Shown one piece after another: positions 1 through 10,772 of a stretch of DNA of 64,000 bases (its first letter is position 1; the number at the start of each line of letters is the position of its first letter). The position numbers and the translations under genes are program-made. The notes under the pieces are model-generated. The model searched no databases, was not told the DNA's origin, and saw only the letters and a program-made list of their open reading frames with translations. This stretch comes from Thelephora terrestris (Eukaryota > Basidiomycota > Agaricomycetes > Thelephorales > Thelephoraceae), in assembly GCA_015956445.1 (NCBI GenBank), contig WIUZ02000018.1, forward strand, positions 1-64,000. The letters run 5' to 3'.

Positions 1-365
1 ATCCGCCGATGTCGACTCACTCCTTCGACCGCAAGGCCTCGAGCGACGATTTGCGACGAAACGGGGTTTGCGGATTGAGCGTGGCGTTGAAGCCTGATCA
101 CCTCTCGGATTGGATAAAATTGACGTGCACCGTTTGTTGAGGTGCGTGTCTCCACCAGTTTTTGAGACTTTGAGTTGCTCACCTTGATTCGCTTTCTCAG
201 CCTCCACCTTTCCTGGATGATTCCCCCCCACCCAACAAAAAACCTTTCTCCGAGAGTCGTCCTGTCTATCGCAGCCTCTGGATCCACCTCCAGTTCCTCT
301 ACCCCTCCGCCGACGCTCGCAACCACGTCTATTTGGTCTTCGTGCCACGAGCGAATATGCTCTGA

Positions 366-1187
366 ATGGTTGGGGTCAGGCGGCGAGATGGCCTCAACAG
401 ACATCAACCAGCGTCCCCTCACTCTCCAACGGAATCGGACCAAGTCAGCTTCTCCAAGTCGATTCTCTACCAACACAATGAATTCCACACCTTGGTCAAA
501 CACCTCAGGATGCCGAATGTGCACAGAATCTCGTTCTGTGGAGAAAGCCACCCGGTATGTGGCTTAGGAATAAATCCGACTTTCAGGGCCCCACACCTTT
601 TCGATGGTCTTCCATCATTTCCAATATTCGAGTGGCCAATCGAGAGGGTGTTCATCAGGACCAGAGAGGGCTCTGAATTTGTCCTCAGCCTTACCGCCAA
701 GGGAGGATTCGTTCTGTACGCTTTGTTGTCCTGGGTCGCCGATGCAGTGCCCTTGTTTGATGGTTATGTTGAACGCTCGATAAAAGAGCTGGCGAAGATA
801 ATGGCCCTCGCGCCTCAAGCTCATGTACAGTTGCACCATCTGTATCTGGTCCCATCCGATCTCCCCGTTTATCAGCCATTCTTACTTGTCTCTGATATCG
901 ACCGACTCACGATCCGGGGTGGATTTGCAGCGGATATATTATACAGACTTACCGCGCACTCCGACCACACACCTCTTCTACCGCATCTCAGCCGTCTGAA
1001 CATTATGGATCGGGGTCCACTCGCAGCCGGGGTCAGAGAAACATTGGTATCCTGTTTACGGTCTCGAAAGGACCTTTGTTTCACTGTTCGCGTTGTGGAT
1101 GAAGAACTACCTTGCGCGGCATACAATGACCTCGGATTCACTGTTAAACGTAGGCTTTGCAGAAGTTTCATATTGCTTTGCCTCTGA
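366..1187 (+). CDS. Hypothetical protein, possibly the C-terminal part of an F-box/LRR-like protein
   Basis: An open frame of 273 codons, probably only the last exon of a gene that starts further left. The region from about 720 to 1,160 reads like the leucine-rich C-terminal half of the large Agaricomycete F-box-like family: alternating Leu-rich helices and short strands, with stretches such as LPHLSRLNIMDRG and ETLVSCLRSRKDLCFTVR. No F-box itself is visible. The first ~90 codons look less protein-like, so the true exon may begin nearer 540. I chose the end from the TGA after FILLCL. This is the only ordinary-looking host gene at the left edge. The family assignment is an impression from composition, not a domain match. 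Confidence 0.4.
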   Translation: MVGVRRRDGLNRHQPASPHSPTESDQVSFSKSILYQHNEFHTLVKHLRMPNVHRISFCGESHPVCGLGINPTFRAPHLFDGLPSFPIFEWPIERVFIRTREGSEFVLSLTAKGGFVLYALLSWVADAVPLFDGYVERSIKELAKIMALAPQAHVQLHHLYLVPSDLPVYQPFLLVSDIDRLTIRGGFAADILYRLTAHSDHTPLLPHLSRLNIMDRGPLAAGVRETLVSCLRSRKDLCFTVRVVDEELPCAAYNDLGFTVKRRLCRSFILLCL

Positions 1188-1929
1188 CCCCTTCTCGCCC
1201 ACAGGAAATGCGGATGATCCTTGCTTTGTGATAATTACTTTTGACCCAAGTTTGGTTGTGTCGGGCATTTAGATCACCTTATCAAATTAACATAGGATAG
1301 TTCGGTTATATTATCCTTCTTGTATCCGTTTATTGCTTTATGATATTTCTGAATTTGGCAACAATAGTCTTAAGATAGGTTTAGAATATGTATAGAATAA
1401 AGTATGCGAAGGATACATTGATTGTTGTGTACTTATCCTAAATTTGCTTCCAATAATCCTAGAATAAGGCTAGAATATATTCAAAAAAAAGCGGCATTAA
1501 TCATTCTACATTGTTTCTGAATTTGACTATGATAATATCAGGATACGTTTAGAATATATCCAAGATGACTTGTACCGATGATCTGAAAGAAAATTCTGAA
1601 TTTTCTTTGCATGACTCTTTTGTGAAATTTTTCGTAGATTCAGAATGAATTCTGAAACAATATCTTTGCAGAGGGAAAATCCTAGAAGTATTCTGAATAT
1701 TCTGGGGGATAATCAAAAGACTTACAAAGAATAAGATTAGGATCCTCGAGCGCTGTTTATCCTGAGCAAATTCTACAATAACATTCAAGATGTGCATAGG
1801 TTAAGATGCAGGCAAATTATTTTTATCAGATTTTGAATAGAATAACGAGTTATCCGTGCATAAAATTGTGGGATTATTCTGAATAGTTCTCAAAATAATC
1901 CCCAAAAACTTATCCTACCCTGGACCCAG
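1188..1929. other. AT-rich intergenic stretch with degenerate short repeats
   Basis: No coding signal. The sequence is AT-rich and contains loosely repeated words such as AATCCTAGAATAAGG and GAATATATTC on both strands, spaced irregularly. It could be decayed flank of the Ty1/copia fragment that follows, but I see no clear terminal repeat. Confidence 0.5.
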
Positions 1930-2546
1930 TGATGCCTCCGTCACCTGTTAAGACTCGGAGGCCTCAGCGTGAGCGGAAAGTACCGGCCAAGCCCGGCAAT
2001 GTTTACGGTAGTAAGCATCCGGTAGAAATAATTAAGTCTACCCGGCGTATAAAGGATTGGAAGAAGGGTTGTCGGAGATTTTTCCGTAGCACCTAGGCGC
2101 GGGCGAAGTTCAGGAGCAGTTCCCGGACCTAGCGCGCAGCCACTTCCTGAGAGAGAATCCTCTGCTGAGGAAGAGACTGAAGCGGCGTCAGAGTCCAAAG
2201 ATGAGGTTGAGAAATCCGTTGAACCATCCGGATTCACCACCCCTGAGGAAGACACTGACGCCCTTCTAGCTAGGCTATGCCGGGAAGGGGGAGTAGAACT
2301 CCAAAACCTCTTAATTTCGAAAGCCGTCTCACCAACCGCCAACGAAAAAACTCCAAAAGAATGGAAATACCGAGACATCGCCACACTACCACAGGCAGAG
2401 CTCGAGGAATGGAGGACAGCCTGCAACGAAGAGTTGGAAGCTCTTCGCAGGCGCAAAGTATACGACCTGGTAGAGCGCCCTCGAGGCCGCAAGGTTATCA
2501 AAAACCGCTGGGTATTCGACCAGAAACCAGCAGCTGCAGCTCAGAA
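1930..2546 (+). mobile_element. Ty1/copia retrotransposon fragment (fossil)
   Basis: A fossil piece of the pol region of a Ty1/copia element. It covers the linker after integrase and the very start of the reverse transcriptase, recognised by the family signature EEWRTACNEELEAL followed by VIKNRWVFD. It is only a small part of an element, clearly broken, with no LTR visible on either side, and stops at about 2,546. Confidence 0.75.
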
Positions 2547-2790
2547 TTTATAATTCTTGTGTCTGTATCATCCCTGAGAATTAAATTGGTGTGTCGGTGA
2601 TTGAGCTTTATATTTGTGCTGTAGGCTTGCAGGAGGAAATGTATTTGTTGCTGTTCCCGAGCGTCTGGGCCATCAGCCCTTCACTGATTAGATCACAGCT
2701 GGCAATTATACAGGTACCGAGGATGTGGGTCAGCTCGGTAACTGGGACTGCTTATGTAATAAAAGGCATTTAATTGCCAAAAATTCCCAC
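2547..2790. other. Unassigned spacer before the first fold-back element
   Basis: No coding or RNA signal. It lies between the copia fragment and the palindrome and may be part of the older sequence into which the palindrome inserted. Confidence 0.35.
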
Positions 2791-5440
2791 ATGCTTATAT
2801 AATCAGAAATATTGGGTTGTTTGAAATTGCAATTGAATTTCCAAAAAAGGAAATTTTGATGGCTTAGATAAGCAGGTCATGTGATTTGCTAAAAGCAATA
2901 TTTGGGGGGATTATGTAAGTAGGTCATGTGACTTACCAAAACAGGGAGTTTTGATGGCTTATATAAGCAACTTAGGAAGGGTTTGGAATGAAATTACCTA
3001 AAAAGGAAATATTTTTTTCAAAATAATTTCCAAAAAAAATTGAATTTTTAATTTTAGCAATTTCTATTTTTAGTAATTTTCTTTTTAGTGGTTTTCACTT
3101 TTAGTGACTTCATTTTAGTATTACCTTTTCTTAGTATTTTCTTGTCAGTAAAATGGTTTTTTAGTAATTTCTATTTTTAGTGATTTCTATTTTTAATAAT
3201 TTCCTTTTGATAATATTTGTTTTTAGTAGTTTTCATGTTCAATAGCTTTTGCTTTTAGTAGTTTCCATTTTTAGTAGTTTCTATTTTTAGTAGTTTCAAA
3301 ATCATTGTGTTATTCAGGTTACTTAATATAGCATATATCTGTTTGTGGTCCTCACTATAATCTAAAGAAGTCCACCTAACCTGACTTAGTCTAACATAAC
3401 CTAGCCTAACCTGACCTAACCTAACCTAAAATAATCCACCTCACCTACCCTAACCTAACCTAACTTAACCTACCCTAATCTAACCTAATATAGTCCACCT
3501 AGCCCAACCTAATCTAATCTACCCAACTTAACCTAACCTAACCTAACCTCACCTAACCTCACCTCACCTAGCCTAACCTGACCTGACCTAAAGTAGTCCA
3601 CCTAACCTAACCCTGACGTAATCCATCTGAACTAACCCAACATAGTCCATCTAAACCAACCTAACATAGTCCACCTAACCTGATCTCATGCAGTCCACCT
3701 AACCTGACATTGACTAACCTAACTTAATCTACAGGAGGGTTGGTCTAAACTTGAACATAACCTGACTCGACCTCACCCAGCTTGCCAGTACATGGCTTGG
3801 GTTATTGAAACATAACATAAATTGTACTGTTTCATATTCCACATCCAACCACACTCAAGGGCACCTACTGTGCTGAACCTACAAGCTGGTGGACTTACAA
3901 GCCTGTGGATCTACAGGCTAGTGGGGATGTGTCTGTCTCTCAAACACTGGGATACCACTGCACCCCATGTTCTGTGCTGGCTTATCCACTCAACTGGACC
4001 CGTAAGCCAGTCAACTCTTAAACTCACTGGCCCACAAATCATATCCAGCTGGCAAATAGGCCAGACAAGTGTATGGGTCAAGTTATGGTCTGGCATAGAA
4101 TACTTGGGTGACAGAAATATTTGTTGGGATATAGGTGCATAGGTCCATGGGCTACATACTTGGGTGTGTTATGTGTGTTATGGGTCCATGGATTTGTGGA
4201 CCAATGAGTTTAAGAGTTGACTGGCTTACGGGTCCAGTTGAGTGGATAAGCCAGCACAGAACATGGGGTGCAGTGGTATCCCAGTGTTTGAGAGACAGAC
4301 ACATCCCCACTAGCCTGTAGATCCACAGGCTTGTAAGTCCACCAGCTTGTAGGTTCAGCACAGTAGGTGCCCTTGAGTGTGGTTGGATGTGGAATATGAA
4401 ACAGTACAATTTATGTTATGTTTCAATAACCCAAGCCATGTACTGGCAAGCTGGGTGAGGTCGAGTCAGGTTATGTTCAAGTTTAGACCAACCCTCCTGT
4501 AGATTAAGTTAGGTTAGTCAATGTCAGGTTAGGTGGACTGCATGAGATCAGGTTAGGTGGACTATGTTAGGTTGGTTTAGATGGACTATGTTGGGTTAGT
4601 TCAGATGGATTACGTCAGGGTTAGGTTAGGTGGACTACTTTAGGTCAGGTCAGGTTAGGCTAGGTGAGGTGAGGTTAGGTGAGGTTAGGTTAGGTTAGGT
4701 TAAGTTGGGTAGATTAGATTAGGTTGGGCTAGGTGGACTATATTAGGTTAGATTAGGGTAGGTTAAGTTAGGTTAGGTTAGGGTAGGTGAGGTGGATTAT
4801 TTTAGGTTAGGTTAGGTCAGGTTAGGCTAGGTTATGTTAGACTAAGTCAGGTTAGGTGGACTTCTTTAGATTATAGTGAGGACCACAAACAGATATATGC
4901 TATATTAAGTAACCTGAATAACACAATGATTTTGAAACTACTAAAAATAGAAACTACTAAAAATGGAAACTACTAAAAGCAAAAGCTATTGAACATGAAA
5001 ACTACTAAAAACAAATATTATCAAAAGGAAATTATTAAAAATAGAAATCACTAAAAATAGAAATTACTAAAAAACCATTTTACTGACAAGAAAATACTAA
5101 GAAAAGGTAATACTAAAATGAAGTCACTAAAAGTGAAAACCACTAAAAAGAAAATTACTAAAAATAGAAATTGCTAAAATTAAAAATTCAATTTTTTTTG
5201 GAAATTATTTTGAAAAAAATATTTCCTTTTTAGGTAATTTCATTCCAAACCCTTCCTAAGTTGCTTATATAAGCCATCAAAACTCCCTGTTTTGGTAAGT
5301 CACATGACCTACTTACATAATCCCCCCAAATATTGCTTTTAGCAAATCACATGACCTGCTTATCTAAGCCATCAAAATTTCCTTTTTTGGAAATTCAATT
5401 GCAATTTCAAACAACCCAATGTTTCTGATTATATAAGCAT
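2791..5440. mobile_element. Fold-back (long palindromic) element 1, 2,650 bp
   Basis: Both arms (about 1.25 kb each) are near-perfect reverse complements about a centre at 4,115.5, leaving a loop of roughly 140 bp. The outer ends read ATGCTTATATAATCAG and its reverse complement. Each arm holds, from outside in: an AT-rich part with GTGACTT/TTTTAGTAATTT-like words, an array of AACCT-type pentamers (about 3,360-3,760 on the left, inverted at about 4,480-4,870 on the right), and a unique ~300-bp inner part. No transposase is visible. The frames that are open in the arms are mirror copies and not genes. No target duplication longer than 2 bp is evident. It sits beside the remnant of an LTR-like element (5,441-5,809). 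Confidence 0.85.
3360..3765. repeat. AACCT-type pentamer array, left arm of fold-back 1
   Basis: Degenerate tandem CCTAA pentamers interspersed with AGTCCACCTAACC words; the inverted counterpart lies at about 4,480-4,870. The 5-bp period differs from the 6-bp TTAGGG telomere repeat of basidiomycetes. Confidence 0.8.
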
Positions 5441-5809
5441 ATTCTACTGCAATCCCCATTAGGAATACTGTGGGTCCAGTTCCACCACCGACCCAAATCA
5501 ACGTGCCCAGCTCAACCCCTGTTCCCAAACAGTGGGCCCAGTCTACCCATTGGTCCGAAACGATGGGCCCAGCCAACCCTCTGCCCGAAACAATGGACCA
5601 TGCGGAACGACTGCGATTGCACATTTATAATTCTGAAACGGAACGAATGAGCAATTGTAAATGGCAATCTCCGACACCACCATTCATTCCTTGAGGGTGG
5701 ATAACAACAGGAAGAAATATATTTTCTGGGCTGCAACTATTGAAGGAAAGTGGGCGAAAGTTGGGTGTGAAAATGGTTCGAAAAGGGAATAAAATTCAGC
5801 ACGCTGACA
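5441..5809 (+). mobile_element. 3' remnant of an LTR-like element that split the KDZ-A transposase (fossil)
   Basis: The right edge ends in GCACGCTGACA, immediately followed by AAGAT (5,810-5,814) and then KDZ-A coding sequence in reverse. The opposite end of the same kind of element (29,885) is followed by ATCTT and the other half of the KDZ-A gene. The two 5-bp words are reverse complements, as expected for one insertion whose sides were later separated by an inversion. The piece contains a short proline-rich coding remnant. It is only a fragment of an element. Confidence 0.7.
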
Positions 5810-6859
5810 AAGATGTAGTCCATGTTTACAAATCTTGCACGGGGTGAGTAGATGTGCGGGCACGCGATTAGGGTATGGAAACATACCTCTCTCCTTTTTG
5901 TAAGTCGACAACACCATTTTTACGAACGAAACCGTGCTGACAGACCACCGCACCCACGCCCGACACAGAATAATCTTTTGAACACTTTGAATTTGCATGG
6001 TTGACCGCATGGAACTTGGTCCCACATGTCTCGATCTGTTGGAACATGAGTACCGGGCCAAATACTGGAACAGGCTGGAGTTCCTTACATCGTCCTCGTC
6101 GGTATGTCTCTTGAGATGGGCGCTGAACTTTTCCACGTTCACAAAGTACGCCAAGCCGGACCCGAGCTCTGGATCTATGATCCCGCGCGTCTTCTGCTTG
6201 AGTCTGAAGTTTGCATCTATTGCAAGGAAAAGACTATACAACCACCTGTAAAGGAAAATCACTGAGCGCCGCGGTATAAGACAACGGGAAGATAAAAAAC
6301 ACTTTATCACCCGATTCGTTCTCCCACTCCGAAGGTAGATTCCGTCCTGGATGTGGACACGCTGGGCACTCAATCGCCAGAGCCCCGTCACCGAGCTCAT
6401 CAACCGCTGCAGAGGTGTGGCCTGCCGCCCCTCGCTTGATGTCCTTGAGGTGACGCCATTGTTGAACACACCGTGATATCTCATGATATCTATACTGGTG
6501 GAGATGTGAGCTACATGGCTGACATAACCATGACCTATCAATGGACGTACCTGGATCTTTGTACATCCATGGTTGTCCGTTTTTTGCATTATTGCAGTGT
6601 AGAAGTCGTACAAGTTCAACTTCCCTTGCATTGATATCTTGTGATACGTGTCCATGAGATCGAAGGTGAAGACGGTTTTGGGCTGGAGGGTCGATGCTGG
6701 GAACCAACGAACCCTCAGTAACTGGCGGAAATGATCCAGGAACGCGGTGTGGGGGCAGGTGCAAAATCGAATGCGGACGGAATGGTAGCCAGAAAGATCG
6801 ACGACGAAGATATGTTTGGTTTCTGTCAGGGCCACTCTACCCCAACAACTACCAGTGCA

Positions 6860-8200
6860 CTGAGCCGACTCCGCAGAGTACTCACTAGTTCAACTAGCTT
6901 GTGAGAGAATGGCCACGTCTCTATTCTTCTGGTAGGTTGTCCGAGGTCACTACAAGTCAGGTCGAAAGCCTAAAGAGAAACCCAACCTAAACCGTACTTC
7001 GTTCGGTTTAACACGCAAGGGTTTATCTCTACAACAGGCTTGATGACTCCACCAGGTGATCGACTGGACGCTCGAGGTGTTCTATATGGTGAACGCTGAG
7101 GTTCTATAGTTACGAGGCGCAGCTGACGCGCAGAGCGGGAGGGAGAGCAGATGGGGGATGTCTTGGATCAAACAAGAAACTCTGACTTGTCCTTAACTGC
7201 AACTGGGCTGAGAAGGGCAGAGGATTTCCTGAGGTAACAAAACTAAGGTACTACGATACAGCCACAGTTGCTACTTATACTAAAGGAGTGGCCATGACGT
7301 CAATACCCTAATATACCCTTATCAAGTCCGAACAAAGGGAGATAAGGAGTGTGTGAACGCAAAGTAAGGGAAGCGAACAGATATGATGCGTGGGAGAATA
7401 AAGGACAAAGGGCCTTACTAGCGTGTGAAGGATTGCATAATAGATAAGAAATGTCCGCATGAAACATAGGGGTAAAGATAACACTAGTCCAAAAGGAATA
7501 AGAGCATGGGGTCATAAAAGTTCGTTCCTGGGGATCTCACCCAAGGGCCAGGTGTCAATCTCCCTTTACATGGCCTCTGCCAGCTGGATTTGGGAGTAGA
7601 GACATTCAACATCCCTTGTTGTCTGTAGGCGGTAACAGCATCACGGACTAGTGGCAACCTCAACGTACGTCCGAACATGAGGAGGTCGGGCCTAGACTCA
7701 TGGGACATGAGGGATTACAGATTCGCCGGCGTTTCACGCTAACGGCTACTTCTACATTCGCTTAGCTAGACAAAAGGAGTCTAAGGCACTCCTTCCAAAT
7801 AACGGCGATTCCTTCCTCCAGTTAGGAGACTGTGATGTGACTGTCCACGTGTGTGATCAGGGTCCAGGGTTGATCGTAATTGTAAAGTCATGAGGGGTCG
7901 TAAAAGGGGTTCGTGATGTCATAACGGGGTCATCAGGGTCTTGAGACCTATTTTTAGTGTGCGCGCGTTCTAGGCGTTCCGGAACGAAGTTCTTCCAAGG
8001 CCGTCCCGCGGGCCGAGGTGTCAGCTTGATGTAGTAAGCCAACGATGATGGTACAGGGGCGGAAGTTGATGTGACCCGGACCAATGAGGTTCGTCGAGGT
8101 AGGTCACGTGAAGGATCACCGATCTAGGCTATAAGAAGGACGTCTTCTTGGAGCCATCCTTGATCAGCAACACCAGCAACTTCCCCATCATCTTACCAAC
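6860..8200 (+). other. E1 leader region without coding signal
   Basis: About 1.3 kb between the element start and its gene. It has no convincing open frame. The last 350 bp before the ATG at 8,201 are conserved in E2 and end with GGCTATAAGAAGGACG about 70 bp upstream of the ATG, a plausible TATA-type promoter context. Basis: sequence; promoter role inferred. Confidence 0.45.
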
Positions 8201-9802
8201 ATGTCTTTCCCAAACAACCACACCTACAAAGTCGCCAATGGTATCTCCACCATCTCCCGTATCGACCGCCGTGCCGCCAACCGCAAGACCTACGCCAGTG
8301 AGGCGGGGGTTCCCTATACCACTGATGACCAGGTATGGGGGAGATCTAGTGCTTCTTGTGCTTGCGCTAACTTTTCCCTCTAGGTAGAGGTTTCGTTCTT
8401 TTGGCGTTGATGTCAAGCTAACGGCTTCTAGATCTTGGAGGTTGTCAAGAAGGTGGACGCCGAACATCTCAGGGAGACGATCCCTCATTTGATGGGGTTG
8501 ACCTGGGACGATGAGCTCTGGGTCCGATCCATGATCGCCGAGAAGGTGATCTTTCAAATGAGGGGTAGGTTCGGGGAGCTGGAGCATCCGATCAAGAAGG
8601 AGCTCTGGTATACCCTGCAGAGGGGGATCTACGATCAGGACCTGTTGGAACACGGAGCAACCGTTCCTCGAGCCGTCCGCCATGCCACCGCTTCCACCAC
8701 GCTGTTGTGGTCGCTCGTTCGGGAGGGAGAGAGCCGGGTAGGTTCTCTGTTTGAATATTTGAGTATGACTCTCGACTAATCAAACTGCCTAGGTTGAACG
8801 TTTGGAGCGCGAGGTGAAGGAGGCGAAGGCAGACGTCCTTTGTCTGTCGGCGGAGGGTCTTCTGATGAAGGAGACTCTGGCCACCTTCCAACAAGGGACA
8901 AACGAGGCGTTGGAGGCGATGGTTGCCAACCATCAAGAGTTGGTCGCCGGGCTGAAAGTCAGGGACAACAACATCAAAGGGGCACTGGCCAGGAGGGATG
9001 AAAAGGTTCTTTCAGCCTTTGCAGGTTTATGCAATGACTGAGAGACTTCCTTTAGACTGAACAGCTCGAAGACGTGGTGGCCGTGTTAACTGCGCAGGTC
9101 GCGTCCTTGCAGGATAAGACCTGCAACTGCAAGGAGGGTCCGGTGTTGGTTGGTCAGGGAACTGCCGATGTTCCGTTCGAGCTGGAGTATGCCGACGAGG
9201 TGGTACTTCCGTCGCCTAACCCGTCGTCCTACACGACGCCTCCAGTAGAGAACGCGGTTCCCGTTCCGACTCCGGCTCCGGCTTCTACGTTGGCCGAGTC
9301 CGACAAGGAAAACTGTCGGCGCTGCCCGTTGCAGCCGATCAGTCAGCTGGTCAAGATCAAGGATGAGGTCATGGAGGTAGATTGGGCCGAAGATGTTCCG
9401 AGGGCCATTGAGGTACGTCCGGTGACAACAGGGCAGCGTTGTAAACGCTCTCGACGCCGTGTTGCTCATCGCATGGCTCCCTCGGCTAACCCTTATCCGT
9501 GTCCAGTTGAGTCGGATGGTGACCAGTCTGGTCGAGGTGGGGGACAAGAGTTCCGCTATCGGGTCAACCGTCCCTACCGACAGGTCGAGTCGGAGATCCA
9601 GCTTCGCCACCAGCTTCGACTCGCAAGACAGGATCCTACCCAGGGGTCCGACGAGGGAGACGGAGGGTCGCTCGTCGACTACGTCGATAGTGCTGCCGAG
9701 CAGTCACCCGGTGATGGAGATGTGGGACCAGGTGTTCCAGAGTTCAGTGACATCTGGGAGGCTGATCGGTCCGCTCGAAGGCATCTCTTCCTATCGGCTT
9801 GA
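8201..9802 (+). CDS. Intron-bearing coiled-coil protein carried by the LTR-like element E1
   Basis: Four coding blocks (8,201-8,332; 8,432-8,737; 8,793-9,005; 9,065-9,802) are separated by 55-100-bp gaps with GT...AG borders that keep frame, giving about 462 residues. Block 1 is a short polar N-terminus. Block 2 is a compact domain (DDELWVRSMIAEKVIFQMRG, then KELWYTLQRGIYD). Block 3 is a long charged coiled coil (VERLEREVKEAKADV onward). Block 4 has CNCKEG, CRRCP, a basic patch KRSRRR and an acidic Ser/Gly-rich tail. It resembles no gag, pol or known transposase that I recognise. A near-identical gene is in E2, and a divergent relative with the same block-1/block-2 junction is in E3 and E4. 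Function unknown; a nucleic-acid or self-assembly role is only a guess from the coiled coil and basic patch. Confidence 0.65.
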
Positions 9803-10772
9803 ACTAGTCGTTCAGCTGAGTGCCGAAGATGGTGACGCCATGTTCGGGGAGGTCCTTGCGAGGAGGGGCCATCACTATGATCTCCGGGATGGACGATTGA
9901 TGACCATTAGGCCTGCCGTGGATAGAGTTGACTTTTGATGGACTTTGGATAGCACCGTATATAGCCATGTTGTTACGATTCGCTGGGAATGGTACGTGCG
10001 TTTGTGTGTTTGAATGATTGGTGTGAAGGATAAGGAGTGTGAAGTGTTCAAAACATAAGAATTGGTAAGAAAAGTTCGAAGAAAGAGCATGTTATAAAAA
10101 GTTTAAAAGGGTCAGCTTGAGTCGCTATGACACAGGATCCCTCACGAACCTGAATTTTGTGGAGTGGGAGGTTCCGATGGAATGAGACTGTGCACGCCGA
10201 ACAGCGCATTGTCCCCCCAAAACAGCTGTTACATTTGAAAGTAGCTGGGTGGCGCGAGCAGTCTGGGCATGGTATGGAAGAATTTGACGCGTCGCCCAAA
10301 CCATCCAGACGGAGCAACTCGTCAAGAAATGTTGATCGATGCTGAAGCCACTGCTTCATTTTCGTCTAGAAAGGCGGATGAGTTTAAGGTGGAGAGGGGG
10401 AAATGACACACTTACACTATCGTTTTCCTTGATGGTCCTTATGCGTTTCCGCCTTTTGCCTGGTTCCCTAACGGTTTTGGAGGGAGACTCAGAATCTGCC
10501 AGCACCCCGGTCTCCTCGACGACATCAACCTCGGCCCTTCCCGGGTTATTGCTCGTCGGTGATTCTTCAGACGGGGATGCCTGGGAATAATGCTTTATAG
10601 TTTTCCTACTCCCCTTGACACGTCCTTTCTCAGAAGACGAGATGTTCCAGACGCGAACGTGTTCAAAGGTCTTCTTATCGTCGTTTGGGCTGATGGTAAA
10701 CGAGTCAAACGTCGTGTTGCCTTTTCTTTTCTTGCGACCGGATTTGATGCCGCTCGCCTGGCGTTTGAGCAT

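Larger units (their letters stand above)
6824..10108 (+). mobile_element. LTR-like element copy E1 inserted in KDZ-A (fossil)
   Basis: Starts TGTCAGGGCCACTC at 6,824 and carries the same ~3.3-kb sequence as copy E2 (21,825-25,118) in the opposite orientation. That copy has TG...CA ends and a 5-bp target duplication, typical of an LTR, possibly a solo LTR. E1 lies within an intron region of the KDZ-A transposase. Its right end is incomplete where it meets KDZ-A near 10,108; otherwise the body looks well preserved. High similarity to E2 suggests a recent burst. No gag, protease, reverse transcriptase or integrase is visible anywhere in it. Confidence 0.75.
5810..10772 (-). pseudogene. KDZ-superfamily transposase KDZ-A, N-terminal half (interrupted)
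   Basis: DNA-transposon transposase. Reading leftward from the ATG at 10,772: a basic N-terminus (GRKKRKG), then a CxC2-type cysteine cluster around 10,150-10,345 (CPDC, CNSC, CSAC), the hallmark of KDZ-associated transposases. After an inserted LTR-like element (6,824-10,108) the protein resumes with VVDLSGYHSVRIRFCTC, the RWFPAS and YDFYTAIMQ region, CPACPHPGRN, FLAIDANFRLKQK (likely first catalytic Asp) and GVVDLQKGER. Several short GT-AG introns are visible; one starts GTATGT after KGER at about 5,890. About 45 residues expected between the cysteine cluster and VVDLSGY are missing beside the insertion. The reading frame stops at the codons Asp-Tyr-Ile, where the second LTR-like element begins at 5,809. 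The rest of the gene is at 29,886-42,801. Confidence 0.88.

Noticed and set aside
3822-4409. Genes in the centre of fold-back 1
   Set aside because: Frames are exact mirror images in the two arms with no protein-like composition or homology.
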